A stretch of 64,000 bases of DNA from NCBI RefSeq assembly GCF_042477335.2, contig NC_091256.1, forward strand, positions 33,386,001 to 33,450,000, given 5' to 3'. Within the stretch, counting starts at the first letter, position 1. Every line of letters starts with the position of its first letter. The position numbers and the translations under genes were made by a program. This DNA is from Ovis canadensis (taxonomy: Eukaryota; Chordata; Mammalia; Artiodactyla; Bovidae). The notes under the pieces are model-generated. The model did not search any database. It was not told where the DNA came from and saw nothing but the letters and a program-made list of their open reading frames with translations. This document shows positions 1 through 11,633 of the stretch, piece by piece.

Positions 1-110
1 ATCCCCTGGAGAAGGAAATGGCTACCACTCCAGTATTCTTGCCTGGAGAATCCCCATGAACAGAGGAGCCTGGCAGGATACAGTGAGTTAGACATGACTG
101 ATGAGTAACA
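1..110 (+). mobile_element. Bov-tA SINE, 3' part (cut by window edge)
   Basis: The window opens inside a tRNA-derived Bov-tA SINE. The recognisable body runs from the 'cccctggagaagg' stretch through 'gtattcttgcctggagaat' to a BovB-like tail 'gttagacatgactgatgag'. The tRNA-like head lies outside the window. It ends directly in a CA microsatellite, a common fate of SINE tails. Confidence 0.88.
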
Positions 111-315
111 AACACACACACACACATACACGTATACAATAATATACTGTAGTGTTTTGTACTATGCTTGTACTATTATACTATATTATGTACTTTATAC
201 TTTATTAAAATTATACCTTATAGTTATACTATATACTATATATAGTACATATAATATATACTATATTATTGTATATTATATATGCTATATAATATACTAT
301 ACATATATATTCCAG
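111..315. repeat. (CA)n followed by AT-rich tract
   Basis: A short CA run (about 112-126) grades into about 180 bp of almost pure A/T made of TATA, TACTATA and TATATAC units. The 66-codon frame here encodes mostly Tyr and Ile and is a low-complexity artefact. The tract probably grew from the tail of the preceding SINE. Confidence 0.9.
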
Positions 316-870
316 GAGCAGCACAGCTCTTCTTCAAACACACCTGATACCATTTAGCTTCTGGGTCTCCAGGTGTGAAGGTTCCTCTGATGGAGAACCC
401 GAGTGTACATTAGTGATGAGTGGGATGGGAAGTCCCTTTAAATTCCTAGTCATTATTTAGACATATGATGATTTGAGACTGGGTTAATGAAAGTGCCTGC
501 CATATAAGTTAGAAATGGTTTCATGCATGTCAGTTCTGTCAGGGTGCTTCACATCCAGAGTGGACATGAGAACCTTCAGACCATGATGCAGTTTGGATGC
601 TGTAAAAGAAGAGGAAAGCAAGGATTACCATGAGCCCTGACATGTACAGTTTCTGACTGGGAGCAGCCTGAGGGAAGCATGCCTCGGCACCAGCATGTGC
701 TGGATCCAGAGGCACCTGGAGGTTGTCAGCCAACGACTCTGCTCCCTGTCGTAGGTTCTCCTGAGGAGATCTCAGCAGACAGCCCTGTGATATCTGTATG
801 AGGTCATGCAGATTACAAGAAGGAGATGTGATCATGGGTTTCCTGTGTCTTTACTCAGTGGACATTTTAC
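316..870. other. Intergenic, nothing recognised
   Basis: Mixed-composition sequence without a repeat family or coding signature I recognise. A 98-codon minus-strand frame (539-835) shows no familiar domain and no conservation can be judged here. Confidence 0.5.
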
Positions 871-1232
871 TTTGGAATATTACTCAAGTCATAAAAAGGA
901 TAAAAGTTTGGCACTTGTAGCAACATAGACGGACTTGGAGGACATTATGCTAAGTGAAATAAGACAGAAAAAGGTAAATATTGTATGATATGACCTATAC
1001 ATGGAATCTAAAAGATACAACAAAATAATGAATATAACATAAAACAAACAGACTCACAGATTTAGAGAACAAACTAGTGAGGACCAGTGGGGGATGGCAG
1101 AGGCACTGTAACAACTGGGGAGTAGGAGACACAAATTATTGGATGTAAGATAGAATCAAGGATGTGTTGCACAACAAGGGGAATATAGCCAATGTCTTGT
1201 AATAACTGTAAATGGAAATTAACCTTTGAAAA
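871..1232 (+). mobile_element. L1 LINE, 3' UTR fragment
   Basis: The order of phrases is typical of mammalian L1 3' ends: 'ggaatattactca..cataaaaagga', then 'catggaatctaaaagata', 'aacagactcacagatttagagaacaaact', then 'ggggaatatagccaatgtc'. It is diverged and lacks coding sequence, so it is an old 5'-truncated copy. Confidence 0.8.
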
Positions 1233-1271
1233 TTCTATACCTGATGTACGAAAAATGTCATCAGGTCATAC

Positions 1272-1398
1272 AGGACTTCTCTGGTCCATCAGAGTTAAGA
1301 CTCTGCATTTCCAAGGCAAAGAGCATGAGTTCGATCCGTGGAGGGGACTAAAAAACCACATGCCAAGTGGTGTTCCAAAATTAAAAAAAAAAAAAATC
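1272..1398 (+). mobile_element. CHR-type (cetartiodactyl tRNA-Glu) SINE
   Basis: Starts 'aggacttctctggtccatcag', contains a degenerate B box 'gagttcgatcc' and ends 'ccacatgccaagtggtgttccaaaatt' plus a run of A. This is the layout of the CHR SINE family shared by ruminants and whales, and the tail is L1-like poly(A) rather than BovB-like. The 84-codon frame across it is not a gene. Confidence 0.82.
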
Positions 1399-1487
1399 AG
1401 CACTTCACTCTGCTGTGAAGCCTTCCTTGAAAAAGTCCAAAAGTAAAAATATCTATATAAATATTTTAACACTATAATTGCCACATA

Positions 1488-1550
1488 CCAGAGATTAGCA
1501 CACTTTTTCCTCTAAAGGGCAAATAATAAATATTTTACTTTGGAAGTTTT
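1488..1550 (-). mobile_element. MER1-type hAT-Charlie fragment
   Basis: 'agcacactttttcctctaaagggc' followed by 'aataataaatattttacttt' matches the terminal part of MER1 non-autonomous hAT elements as I remember them. Short and diverged, and cut off by the MER2-like element that follows. Confidence 0.6.
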
Positions 1551-1555
1551 AAGCA

Positions 1556-1725
1556 CAGTTTGACCATTAAGCAATTCAGGTTTGAATTGTGTGGATCCAT
1601 TTATAAGAGTCTTTTCAGGAGTACTTATTATACTACCATGTGTTCCTTGATGGTTGGATACAGAGCTATGGAACTGTGGATACAAAAAGAATCATATGCC
1701 CCTACTTTGTTCAAGGGTCAGCTAT
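1556..1725. mobile_element. MER2/Tigger-like DNA transposon, short copy
   Basis: Begins 'cagtttgacc' and ends 'ttcaagggtcagcta', close to the inverted termini of Tigger1/MER2 elements, with 'ggtttgaattgtgtggatcc' just inside. About 170 bp long, so an internally deleted pogo-type relic. A 79-codon frame overlaps it but shows no transposase motif. Confidence 0.65.
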
Positions 1726-2782
1726 ATATGTTTTCTCATTTTAGCATGAGGCAACTCAGACTACAATCTGAAATGAGAAAGGGCTTTCCTTTGCCATGAT
1801 CCTGAGCCCCACTGTCCTTACGAGAAGACATCTACCCTCAGGGGGTTCTCCCCTAGGTTGTGACTCCCCAACTCTTCCTATAGAAATTTGCCTTCCTTTT
1901 GAAGGGAATATATTTCATGTAGAGTCAGATTCTCCACCCACCTGGGGCAATCTTCTGCAAAACTCTGCAGCAGGTTACACATTTCAAACTGCTCATCTTC
2001 CCTGTGCCTCTTCTGTGCATCAGCTCCCAGCAGGCAGTAGCTTCTCATGTGCTACCACAGTCTTCTTGTCAGAAAGGAAAGGTGATGTAAATTCCATTCC
2101 TAGCTAAGCTGGTGGAGGTGAGATCTATTTACACTGTCTCCCAAGAGAAGCAGGGCCACTCAGGAGAGCACCTTTTCCGGCATTGGTCCATGGAGACCAC
2201 ATGCTTTCCTAAGTTACAGCCCTACTGCACTGCACTGTCCTCTGCCCCAGTGGTCTGGGACCTTGTCATGTGCTGAGTCCTTGATGTAGCTCTCATTGCA
2301 TCTCTGGCATCAGCACAGGGTCAAGATGAAAGGGGCTTCATTATTATCCAATAAATGAATGAATGATCTCTAATGTTAATTTCACAAAGGAATCTTAGTC
2401 TCCCTCAGATCCCTTCATAAAGGTTCTCTCTCAGTTCATCTTCAGCATCTTCCCCTTACTGTCACTCCAGCACGAGTTACCCAGCAGCATTCATATTACT
2501 TACTCAGTCATGGCCCACTTTGGTTGTTTTCCTGGCCCAGGGAAATTATGCCTCAGGCGTAGAAGAATTTGTTTCCTATATTGTCCTCCTCAGGAGTGTG
2601 TGTCTGAGTTTCCTCTTGGATAGGAAATAGAGACTGCACATGAGTCTCCACGACAGCCAAAAACGATGGAAGGAAAGAAGATGATATATTGGATTGTGGA
2701 TCCTCAGGTCTTAATCTTCCGCAGGTACTGCGTTTTATTTTCTCTCTAATTTGACTTCAGTTTCCTGTCATATAGAGCTAGG
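1726..2782. other. Intergenic, nothing recognised
   Basis: About 1 kb without a repeat or gene I can name. A 103-codon frame at 1796-2107 is rich in Ser, Leu and Pro and has no domain I know. Possible unique ancestral sequence. Confidence 0.5.
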
Positions 2783-2888
2783 TTTGGCAAAATATGGCCT
2801 TCGGGTTAAGTCTGACATAGTGTCTGCTTTGTCAGTAAAGTTGTATTTCCACAGTAGGAAACATGAGTAGTTGTGACAGGGATCGTAT
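2783..2888 (+). mobile_element. MER1-type hAT-Charlie fragment
   Basis: 'ggtttggcaaaatatggcctt', 'cagtaaagttgtattt' and 'gagtagttgtgacagggatcgtat' appear in the order of MER1 elements. The copy stops where a Bov-tA begins, so the younger SINE probably interrupts or abuts it. Confidence 0.65.
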
Positions 2889-3012
2889 ATGCCTACACAA
2901 TCCCCGGTGTTCTTGCCTGCAGAATCCCACGGACAGAGGAACCTGATGGGCTGTGGTCCATGGGGTCGCAAAGAGTTGGACACGACAGAAGCAACTTAGT
3001 CCACAGCACACA
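2889..3012 (+). mobile_element. Bov-tA SINE, 5'-truncated
   Basis: 'ccccggtgttcttgcctgcagaat' through 'ccatggggtcgcaaagagttggacacgac' and 'gaagcaacttag'. The tRNA-like head is absent. It sits between a MER1 fragment and a MER2/Tigger end. Confidence 0.88.
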
Positions 3013-3019
3013 CTCATAA

Positions 3020-3276
3020 ATATATTTCCTCTACCTTACGATTTTCTTCATTATTTGCTAGCTTGCTTTGTTGTAAGAACACAATCTGTAATACACATAA
3101 CATACAAATATGTGGTAATGGACTGTTTATGTTATCAATAAGGCTTCCAGTCAGTACTAGCTACTATTATTAGTAGTAATAGTAGTAATTTCAGGGGAGT
3201 CCAAAGTTACACTCAGATTTTCAGCTACATGGGATGTCAGCACCCTTTACCCCTGCATTTCAAGGGTCAGCTGTAC
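3020..3276. mobile_element. MER2/Tigger1 right-end fragment
   Basis: The order 'cttgctttgttgtaagaacac', 'aatacacataacatacaaat', 'gtttatgttatcaataaggcttcc', 'ggggagtccaaagtta' and terminal 'ttcaagggtcagctgta' matches one end of Tigger1/MER2. The opposite end is missing. An in-place TAT/TAG trinucleotide expansion lies near 3163-3190. Confidence 0.75.
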
Positions 3277-4520
3277 TGCCTCACTGTATACTTTACCCAG
3301 AGCTTGAGTCAACTCCTTGAATTCTGAGACATGAAAAGAATCAAATTCGCAGATAGTTTCAGTTGCAATTGCAAAGTTCTGAAAGTGAAATGTAAAAAGT
3401 TGAATCAAAATTGTGCAAAGTGGGAAATGTAGCCATTTATTTAAAATGCCTCAGTTGCTTGGGCTGGTCATTGTGCCCCTCAGTTCAAATGCATTACTAT
3501 ACTACTGTAGGTCAGTACACTTCAGGCGGTGTTCTCAACTCAGAAAAATGCATGCAACATCTCTGATGGAGTTCTTGGCCAATCACTTGATTATATTTCC
3601 TGATATTCAACAGATGCCTGTAACCACATGGCAAACAGATCTCCTCCATAACAGTTCACCATAACACTAAATTGAAACTAACATGGAGACCCATGCTTAA
3701 TATTTAATAGAAACAGAAAATTATAAACAGCAAAACTCCGGAGTTTATTACTGCCCAATCTGTCTCAATTTTTGTGGTAGCATATATTCAACTGACTGAA
3801 TCAATGTGTATTTGTTGTCAGATTCTTTCTGGCATAGCAAGCCAGTGGAATATTCCAGGTGAGCTTGATTTAGAAAAGATATAGCAGCAGACTAACCCTG
3901 TGGCTTTGGCAGTTAGTACGAAGAGAAATGATTTATGATGTCATTCCTGTTTACATATGGTTCATTTTCTGTTAAGACTACAGCATTTTCTTCAAATAGA
4001 AAGACTTCTTTGGATGGTATCTCACCACCCCTTTCTTCACTCTGCCAACTCTCCACTCTTCTTCCCTACCGTTTCCCTCCCCTTCACAGCCCACACATCT
4101 TACATGAACAAGTTTCGCTTGAAAACTAACCAAAGCTCCATACAGAAGTGAGACCAGAGTAATAAATAAAAGCACCCATCTTCATCATTACCAATACCTC
4201 CAAACTCCTTTGAGATTAATTTATGGGAAAGGTGGAAGAAAGGAAACCAGAAAGGGCAGTGCTGAGAAATCTTAAGAGTCCCGTTATTCCAATGGCAAAG
4301 TTTTCCATGGATAAAGGAAGCTATTGAGAGATGATACTCTTGCCAAGTTTAAAAATTTTGTACTTGTACTATAATTAGGAATATCCACCTGTTGTTTCAA
4401 TCACACAAAAATGTTCTTTGATGCCTCTCCAACAGTGTTTGGATGATGCTTCTGCTGGTAATCAAGAAGCATTTGGGAGGCATCTCAGCAGCAGCTTCTA
4501 TGAGAAGATGTTTGATTCCT
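3277..4520. other. Intergenic, nothing recognised
   Basis: About 1.2 kb of moderately AT-rich sequence with no familiar repeat. The small frames (for example 3413-3664 and 3935-4175) overlap in several frames on both strands, which is typical of chance frames. Confidence 0.5.
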
Positions 4521-4530
4521 CTTTATATAT

Positions 4531-4791
4531 ACTGCTGCCACTAAGTTGTTACTTCAGTCGTGTCCGACTCTGCGACCCCATAGACAGCAGCCCACCAGGC
4601 TGTCCTGTCCCTGGGATTCTCCAGGCAAGAACACTGCAGTGGGTTGCCATTTCCTTCTCTAATGCATGAAAGTGAAGTCGCTCAGTCGTGTCCGACCCTC
4701 AGCGACCCCACGGACTGCAGCCTTCCAGGCTCCTCTGTCCATGGGATTCTCCAGGCAAGAGTACTGGAGTGGGGTGCCATCGCCTTCTCCA
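4531..4791 (-). mobile_element. BOV-A2 SINE
   Basis: Reads as the reverse of BOV-A2: 'actgctgccactaagttgt' (remnant of the AGC tail), first monomer to 'ttgccatttccttct', linker 'aatgcatgaaagtgaagtcgctcag', second monomer to 'gggtgccatcgccttctcc'. A 10 bp target-site duplication 'ctttatatat' is seen at 4521-4530 and 4792-4801. Confidence 0.95.
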
Positions 4792-4801
4792 CTTTATATA
4801 T

Positions 4802-5801
4802 TCTAGATTATTTCAAATTTTTTCAGATCAAAGGTGAAGTCAGCGGATTAAAGCAAAATGCACAGAGTAAAATCCACAATCAGGTGAACTGTCTGATTAT
4901 GATTTTCAGTTTAAAAAGTATTTGAAGCACATTGTGTCAAATATTTAAATGGCATCAACTATAGTGTAATAACACATTTGGTAAGAAGTGTAATAAATAT
5001 GAATCCATTTAATAACTACAACCTATTTATATTTTATGATTTATTTTGGCACCATAAAATATGTACAGAAAAGACATACCTAACATTCTGAAATGATGAA
5101 ATCAGGAGAAATCCATCAGACAGAAATATATATAGCTCATCCAGAGACTAGATAGCATTCTGGGGCATTTAATATGATTCTGTTCCACCATTAAGAAATG
5201 AAGAAAGAGGCTGTATAGTAACTGTTTATGACCAGACACTACTGGATATACAACAGATTCAAATGAGATTCTACTTATCTTGGATTGTCTAGGTCATAAT
5301 ATTTGGCTGTCAACTTGAATGGTGGGCTTGTTCAGCTCCATAACTCCTTGCAAAAGCAGGGGTTGGGTTGGGGGCAGTTAGTGAAACTGTGATCTGGTAG
5401 TAAATACCCAGAAATCTGCTGGGGATTTTAAACTCTCTTGATCCAAGTAGAACCAATTCATTTTGAAAAGAAAGCAAAAAAAAAAAAACTTCTTATCTCA
5501 CTCTATGCCTAGAGAACCCACCTTTTTTTTTTTTTTTTTTTTTTGAGAAGGAAGCCTATCAAAACAAGTACTTATACCTAGAAATTTACACCCAGGAATC
5601 CCATGATGAAAATCTAGCAGATATAGCCCAGAGATTGAATGAAAAGGTTAAACTTATGGGCTGCTTCTTACAGTTCTTCTCGTCCCCTACCTGAGTTTGT
5701 ATCCCAAGGTCACACAAATATTACATAAAAGACTAAATAGATAAGCTCTAAATCTGATCCATCCTAGAATGGTTGGCCTATCCTTGAGGAATTTGGGGGC
5801 A
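4802..5801. other. Intergenic with A- and T-homopolymers
   Basis: No gene or clear repeat family. It contains an A12 run (5476-5487) and, 35 bp later, a T22 run (5523-5544). The two could pair as a hairpin and are likely length-polymorphic. Confidence 0.55.
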
Positions 5802-5948
5802 ATATATGGCATCACCAACTCGATGGACTTGAGTTTGAGTAAACTCTGGGAGTTGGCGATGGACAGGGAGGCCTGGCGTGCTGCAATTCATGGGGTCGCA
5901 AAGAGTCGGACACAACTGAGCGACCGAACTAAACTGAACTGAACTGAT
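5802..5948 (+). mobile_element. BovB LINE, 3' end
   Basis: 'atggcatcaccaactcgatgg' through 'ggacagggaggcctggcgtgctgc' and 'tcgcaaagagtcggacacaac' to the (TGAAC) tail 'actgaactgaactga'. Only the terminal 147 bp are present. Confidence 0.93.
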
Positions 5949-6675
5949 ACAGTGACAGCATAACTTACTTTAAAAAGTAGCGTTTCATTGTCAGAGCATG
6001 AGTTCTGATTTGGGCCTGTGAAAATAACTTTACATTATGTTTGTATATGTTAAGAAGCATTAGGAAAGTATGGTAGACGAATAGGACAAAGGTGGGAAAG
6101 AGCAGAGCTTCCCAAACACTGCTTTTGTTTAAATTTTTTTCTCTTTGCAAGCTTCATGAAGAAGCAAAGAAGAATGAAATTGTTCACAGGGACAAGAGGG
6201 TAAAGAAACAAAGACAAACAGAGTTAAGAAGTAATTGTGCACTATAATTTGCTAACAAAGAATTTTGTAGGTTGCCAACCTGTGTAAATTATATACAGTT
6301 GGGAAAAGACCTCCAAGCAGAGGGAAACATAATCACTTCATCTATTTTTTTCTCAGTCAGTGTTTCTAACACTAACTCTATTGTATGACTGAAATATACA
6401 AAAATACATTAGTTTCACAGATAGCCTTTGAAATACACTGTTGTAGACCCTGCATACTTTACAACAATCACCTGTGTGGTTGGAGCCCTCTAGTGGCCAG
6501 GTGGACTCCATTCATATGGGTTCCGGAACTCCGTTCCTGGAATATTTTTATCTTCTCCCATTCCCATTGGGCAACTGAGGGGAGACTGCAGAGCCTTCTG
6601 GATACACTTCCATAGCCCCAAATGCAAATTGGGAATTCTAAATCCTACCTCTTCTGCCAATTGTTATTTAGCATT
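5949..6675. other. Intergenic, nothing recognised
   Basis: No repeat or gene identified. The minus-strand 61-codon frame (5965-6150) has a hydrophobic stretch but no other support. Confidence 0.5.
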
Positions 6676-6985
6676 TCCAAACAATCAGTCCTAAAGGAAA
6701 TCAATCCTGAATATTCATTGGAAGGACTGATGTTGAAGCTGAAGCTCCAATACTTTGGTGACCTAATGTGTAGAGTCAATTCATTAGAAAAGACCCTGAT
6801 GCTGGAAAAGATTGAAGGCAAGAGAAGATGACAGAGGATGAGATAGTTGGATGGCATCACCAACTCAATGGGCATGAGTTTGAGCAAGCTCTGGAAGATA
6901 GTGAAGGACAGGGATGCCTGGCGTGCTGCAGTCCATGGAGTCGCAAAGAGTCAGACACGACTGAGCGACTGAGCAACAACAATAA
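6676..6985 (+). mobile_element. BovB LINE, 3' end with AAC tail
   Basis: Starts near 'ccaaacaatcagtcctaaagg' and carries the BovB C-terminal coding and 3' region to 'gactgagcgactgagcaacaacaataa'. The AAC-rich tail and many substitutions suggest an older BovB subfamily than the TGAAC-tailed copies. Frame remnants '[19 protein letters not shown]' can be read in 6622-6831. Confidence 0.92.
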
Positions 6986-7117
6986 AAATTATTATACTCT
7001 TTCACTGATTTTCTGCCAAAGCTTTGAGTAGAACCACTAGAGAATGGCTATTAGAATATTATAAAAAGAATGAGTTCTGCACTAAGAGAAAGCACATTTA
7101 TATTCTAATACAACTCT

Positions 7118-7271
7118 CCCTGCCATGCAGGAGACCTGGGTTTGCTCCTTTGGTTGCAAAGATCCCCTGGAGAAGGGAAAGGCTATCCATTCCAGTAGTC
7201 TGGCCTGGAGAATTCCATGGACTGTCTAGTCCATGGAGTCGCAAAGAGTCGGACATGACTGAGTGACTTTC
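7118..7271 (+). mobile_element. Bov-tA SINE, lacking part of the head
   Basis: 'ctgccatgcaggagacctggg' to 'gtcgcaaagagtcggacatgactgagtg'. An imperfect target-site duplication is visible: 'atattctaatacaactct' before (about 7100-7117) and 'atattcacaactct' after (about 7273-7286), differing by a 4 bp indel. Confidence 0.9.
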
Positions 7272-7286
7272 ATATTCACAACTCTT

Positions 7287-7639
7287 CCACAAAACTAGCT
7301 ATGTGGATAACTGGTGACTAATTTGTCACAATCAGTGTATTTCTCTGTAATTTGAAGATAAGTTTGAGATCACTCAAAAGTTCTCAAGGATTATTTAGAA
7401 ATGTGCCTCACAAAATGTTTTGGACATACAACAAAAGATTTCCCAGGGGCTCTCTTCACATTCTCTGCTTGTTTTTCTCCTTTATTAGCTTATCCTTCAT
7501 GGGACCTTAAAATCTTGAAGCAACTTGAGCCCTATCCCAATTCTTCTCTTTTCTTACTTTCTACAGTCTGAAGTACATCTATTTCTTCATGTATCTTCTA
7601 TATACCCATAAGCATTTAATTTCGAAATTGTACCCAAGT
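7287..7639. other. Intergenic, nothing recognised
   Basis: Short unassigned stretch between Bov-tA and an L2 element. No gene signature. Confidence 0.5.
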
Positions 7640-8240
7640 AGGCTTCTTGAGCTCCAGACCTCCCTACTTGGTCTCTCCTCTTGGAAATGTCACAAGAGCT
7701 TCAAGTCCAACATGAACAAAAGTGAATTGATCCAAGCCTGCTCCCACTGCAGCATTTCCAATCAAAGCAATATGGCACAGTCTACAAAACATGGCCATCC
7801 TTGTTGAATGTTCCTCTCTTTTTGAGACACTTAAACAGCCAAGTCAATAAATTCTCTCTTAAATCTCCTCTAGACCCCCTTTCTCTAGTTTAACCATTAT
7901 AGGTAGCCTAATTTAAGCCATACAAACTAACACAATCACTTTCGAACAGAAATTTCTATATCCATGTCCGCTAATCCATTATCTTCAAATGCACATCTGA
8001 TCATAGCATTTCTCTACCTTAAACATTTTGACGGTTTCTAGGCTAAAATTCCAAATTCTTATTATGGCCTCAAAACACTACATATTCTGGCCCCTTCTTA
8101 TCTGCCCAGTTTCTTTTCCCACTCTCTCCCTCATGTTCCTCTGTCCAACTATAACAATCCTTCACATTCCTCCTTGCCTTGGAACTTCACTCAGCTATTC
8201 CTGCCTGACATACTCTCTTGCCTGCACTTACCTAATTACT
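7640..8240 (+). mobile_element. L2 LINE, 3' terminal ~600 bp
   Basis: The end-of-ORF2 and 3' region of L2 is readable: 'cttcaagtccaacatgaacaaaagtgaa', 'cctgctcccactgcagc', then 'catctgatcatagcatttct', 'aaattccaaattcttattatggcctc', 'tattctggccccttcttatctgccc' and 'ttcctctgtccaac'. The remnant peptide motif 'FKSNMNKSELI' lies in 7589-7807. Heavily diverged, as expected for an element older than the eutherian radiation. Confidence 0.8.
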
Positions 8241-8983
8241 AATACAAATCTAGCATTTTAAAATGTAAGTGTCTTTTTGGTTAAATATGATGATCTTTAG
8301 CTTTGTTCTTTAGTATATGTTCTTTAGCAGAGGCATAATTAAAACGAAAGAAATTAAGCAAAGACTCCTGCATGGAGAGGAAGCTGTCTCGCCTCACCTA
8401 TAACTGCTGTATTTACACAGATGGTGTGCTCTGAAAGGTTTTGCTTTGAGTTGATAAAGAAGCTAAAATTAAACAAAAACATTTGATTAGTTGATTAATC
8501 AAATTAATGTCGGTTTCCCTCAAGACAAAAATCGATATAATTTTTGCTCCCATGAGGCTAGCTTCAGTTTTCTGTAATTTTCAACATAAAAAGATAATAA
8601 CTTGCTGAGGTCAAATTATTTTCACTAAGTTGTGTTAAACACCTTAAATGCTACTTTAACCTCTGGGTTTGAAAGAAAGTCTTAAATGTTTGGAATCATG
8701 AATCATTGGGATAGAGGGCTGAGAAACATGTCCATTGTTCCTTGCTCTCATTTTAAATATTTCCACATTTTATTTTCTCCCTTTGTTCTTCAGCTGTACA
8801 AATTACCTATGAAAATTTCTGAGTTTAATGTGCTTCTTTCCAGCAGCATTTGGTATTTGTAATTGGGAAGCAATATTGGCTGGTTTCTAATTCACACACC
8901 AGTTGATAAAGTTGTTGCTTCTATACCTTTCATCCATCCCCGCCTCAGAGAAAGTTTCCCCAATATCCTTAGACTACATTATT
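8241..8983. other. Intergenic, nothing recognised
   Basis: AT-rich sequence with no repeat or coding signature recognised. Confidence 0.5.
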
Positions 8984-9036
8984 TTGCTATTATTATTATT
9001 ATGCTACTATTATTATTATTATGCTGTTATTATTAT
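8984..9036. repeat. (TTA)n microsatellite, interrupted
   Basis: Blocks of 'attattattattatg' repeat three times with 'ctac' or 'ctgt' spacers. The overlapping 79- and 88-codon frames read Ile/Leu runs from it and are not genes. Confidence 0.9.
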
Positions 9037-9779
9037 GCTCACAGGAAGTGTTGTACATCCTATAATAATTACCATATCAATATCAGATCTTTCAGTTTCT
9101 GAGATCCACATCACATCTGCTTTGTTCATTTGTTCATATTCTTCATGGAACACAGTACTCTGGATATAGCCAGCATTCGGGAAATAACTGTCAAGTGAAA
9201 GAAAAATGTGATATTTTCTCCTTTGAAGAGTGGTTTCCTGACAAGACCATGGGATAAGAAAAGAAAATTATTGTTTAAGACTGTGGTATTTCTCACAGAT
9301 CCCCAAAGCAATAAGTGTAGTTGAACCTGAGAAAGGTCTTAAAATCAACAGAAACACCACCAGAAATCATAACAAATCCTCTCTTAGACACTCCTTTTTC
9401 AATCTCTGATTTTGCTTCTCTCTATATTTCTGCTGAGGACTCTCATAATAACTATTTTCATGACATTCATGTGTTTTTCTGATTTTTTGAAACCTATGTA
9501 TAGTCAATAACAACATAAAACAAGCAAATCTTAAATCATAAACAAGCAAGTCTCATAAAACTATTACAGAGGTGACATTTTCCTATGAGAAAATGGCAGC
9601 CAACAGGTGAAATATAACATGAACATATTTGTTCTCTTCTGCAGTATATTGATCTTACAAACTAGAAAACTTTGGTGGCCATTTAACTACTAACTAATTC
9701 CTCTGTCATTTTTAGACCTCATGACTAGCTAGCAGAAGAGCTTATGCAAATAAGAAATGACCACCAAATCTTGAAGCAG
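9037..9779. other. Intergenic, nothing recognised
   Basis: No repeat or gene identified between the trinucleotide repeat and the large L1. Small minus-strand frames are probably chance. Confidence 0.5.
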
Positions 9780-9859
9780 ATATTAAAATAGAGTGTTAAT
9801 AGAGCTAATCAGTGAAGTTAGCAAAGTTGTAGGATACAAAATGAATACACAGAAATCAC

Positions 9860-11458
9860 TTGCATTTCTATATACTAACAATAAAAAATCAGAAAGAGAA
9901 ATTAAGGAATCAATCCCATTTCACCATTGCAACAAAAAGAATTAAATATCTACTAATAAACTTACCTAAGGAGACAAAAGAAATGTACACAGAAAATTAT
10001 AAGACACTGATGAAAGATATCAAAGATGACACAAACAGATGGAAAGATATTCCATGTTCCTGGGTAGAAGGAATCAATATTGTGAAAATGACTATACTAC
10101 TAAACTCAATCTACAGATTCAATGTTATCCCTATCAGATTGCCAATGACATTTTTCACAGAACTAGAACAAAATATTTCACAATTCATATGGAAACACAA
10201 AGACCCTGAATAGCCAAAGCTGTCTTAAGGAAGAAGATTGGAGCTGGAGGAATCAACCTGCCTGCCTTTAGATTATACTACAAAGCTACAGTCATCAACA
10301 CAGTATGATACAGGCACAAAAACAGAAATATAGACCAATGGAACAAGATAGAAAGCCCAGAAATAAACCTATGCATCTATGGGTGCCTTATTTTTGACAA
10401 AGGAGATAAGACTATATAATGGGGCAAAGACATCCTCTTCAATAAATGGTGCTGGGAAAACTGGACAGCTACATGTAAAAGAATGAAATCAGAAGACTTC
10501 CTAACACCATACACAAAGATAAACTCAAAATGGATTAAAGACCTAAATGTAAGACCAGAAACTATAAAACTCTCAGAGGAAAACATAGGCAGAACACTTG
10601 ATGACATAAATCAAAGCAAGATCCTCTATGACCCACCTCCTAGAGTAACGGAAATAAAAACAAAAGTAAACAAGTGGGACCTGATTAAACTTAAAGGCTT
10701 TTGCACAGCAAAGGAAACTATAAGCAAGGTGAAAAGACAACCCTCAGAATGGGAGAAAATAACAGCAAGTGAAATACCTGACAAAGGATTAATTTCCAAA
10801 ATATACAAGCAGCTCATACAACTCAATATCAGAAAAACAAACAACCCAAACAAAAAGTGGGAAAAAGACCTAAACAGACATTTCTCCAAAGAAGACACAC
10901 ACATGGCTAATAAACACTTGAAAAGATGCTCAATACTGCTCACTATTAGAGAAATGCAAATCAAAACTACAATGAGATATCACCTCAGAAAGGCCATCAT
11001 CAAAAAGTCTACAAACAACAAATGCTGGAGAGGGTGTGGAGAAAAGGGAACCCTCTTGCACTGTTGGTGGGAATATAAATTGATTCAGTCACTATGGAAG
11101 ATGGTATGGAGATTCAATTAAAAAGCTAGGAATAAAACCACCATATGACCCAGCAATCCCACTCCTAGACATACACCCTGAGGAAACCAAAACTGAAAAA
11201 GACACATGTATCCCATTGTTCATTGCAGCACTATTTACAATAGCTAGAACATGGAAGCAACCTAGATGTCCATCAATAGATGAATGTCTAAAGAAGCTGC
11301 AGTACATATACACAATGGAATATTACTCAGCCATAAAAAGGAACACGTTTGAGTCAGTTATGATGAGGTGGATGAACCTAGAACCTATTATACAGAGTGA
11401 AGTGAGTCAGAAAGAGAAAGATAAATATCATATTCTAACACATATATACAGAAGCTAG
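9860..11458 (+). pseudogene. L1 ORF2 C-terminal remnant
   Basis: Three successive frames carry L1 ORF2 sequence downstream of the reverse-transcriptase core. Frame 9860-10213 ends at a stop after 'FIWKHKDPE', apparently from a one-base loss where L1 usually reads P-R-I-A-K. Frame 10483-11121 (212 codons) includes '[20 protein letters not shown]' and the Cys-rich segment '[19 protein letters not shown]'. Frame 11216-11458 reads 'MFIAALFTIARTWKQPRCPS' and 'YTMEYYSAIKRN'. The intact protein would be an L1 endonuclease/reverse transcriptase acting in target-primed reverse transcription. Here the endonuclease and catalytic RT motifs are absent by truncation and several frameshifts separate the pieces, so it cannot work. 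Confidence 0.92.
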
Positions 11459-11633
11459 GAGAATGGTACAGAAGAACTTACTTACAGGGCAACAATGGAG
11501 AAACAGACATAGAGAATAGACTTATGGACATGCGGAGAGGGCAGGAGAGGGTGAGATGTATGGGAAGAATAACATGGAAACTTACATTACCATATGTAAA
11601 ATAGATAGCCAACGGGAATTTGCTGTATGCCTC

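Noticed and set aside
5476..5544. A12 and T22 runs as a functional hairpin or terminator
   Set aside because: Homopolymers are common in mammalian DNA, there is no adjacent transcript evidence and the arms are low complexity.
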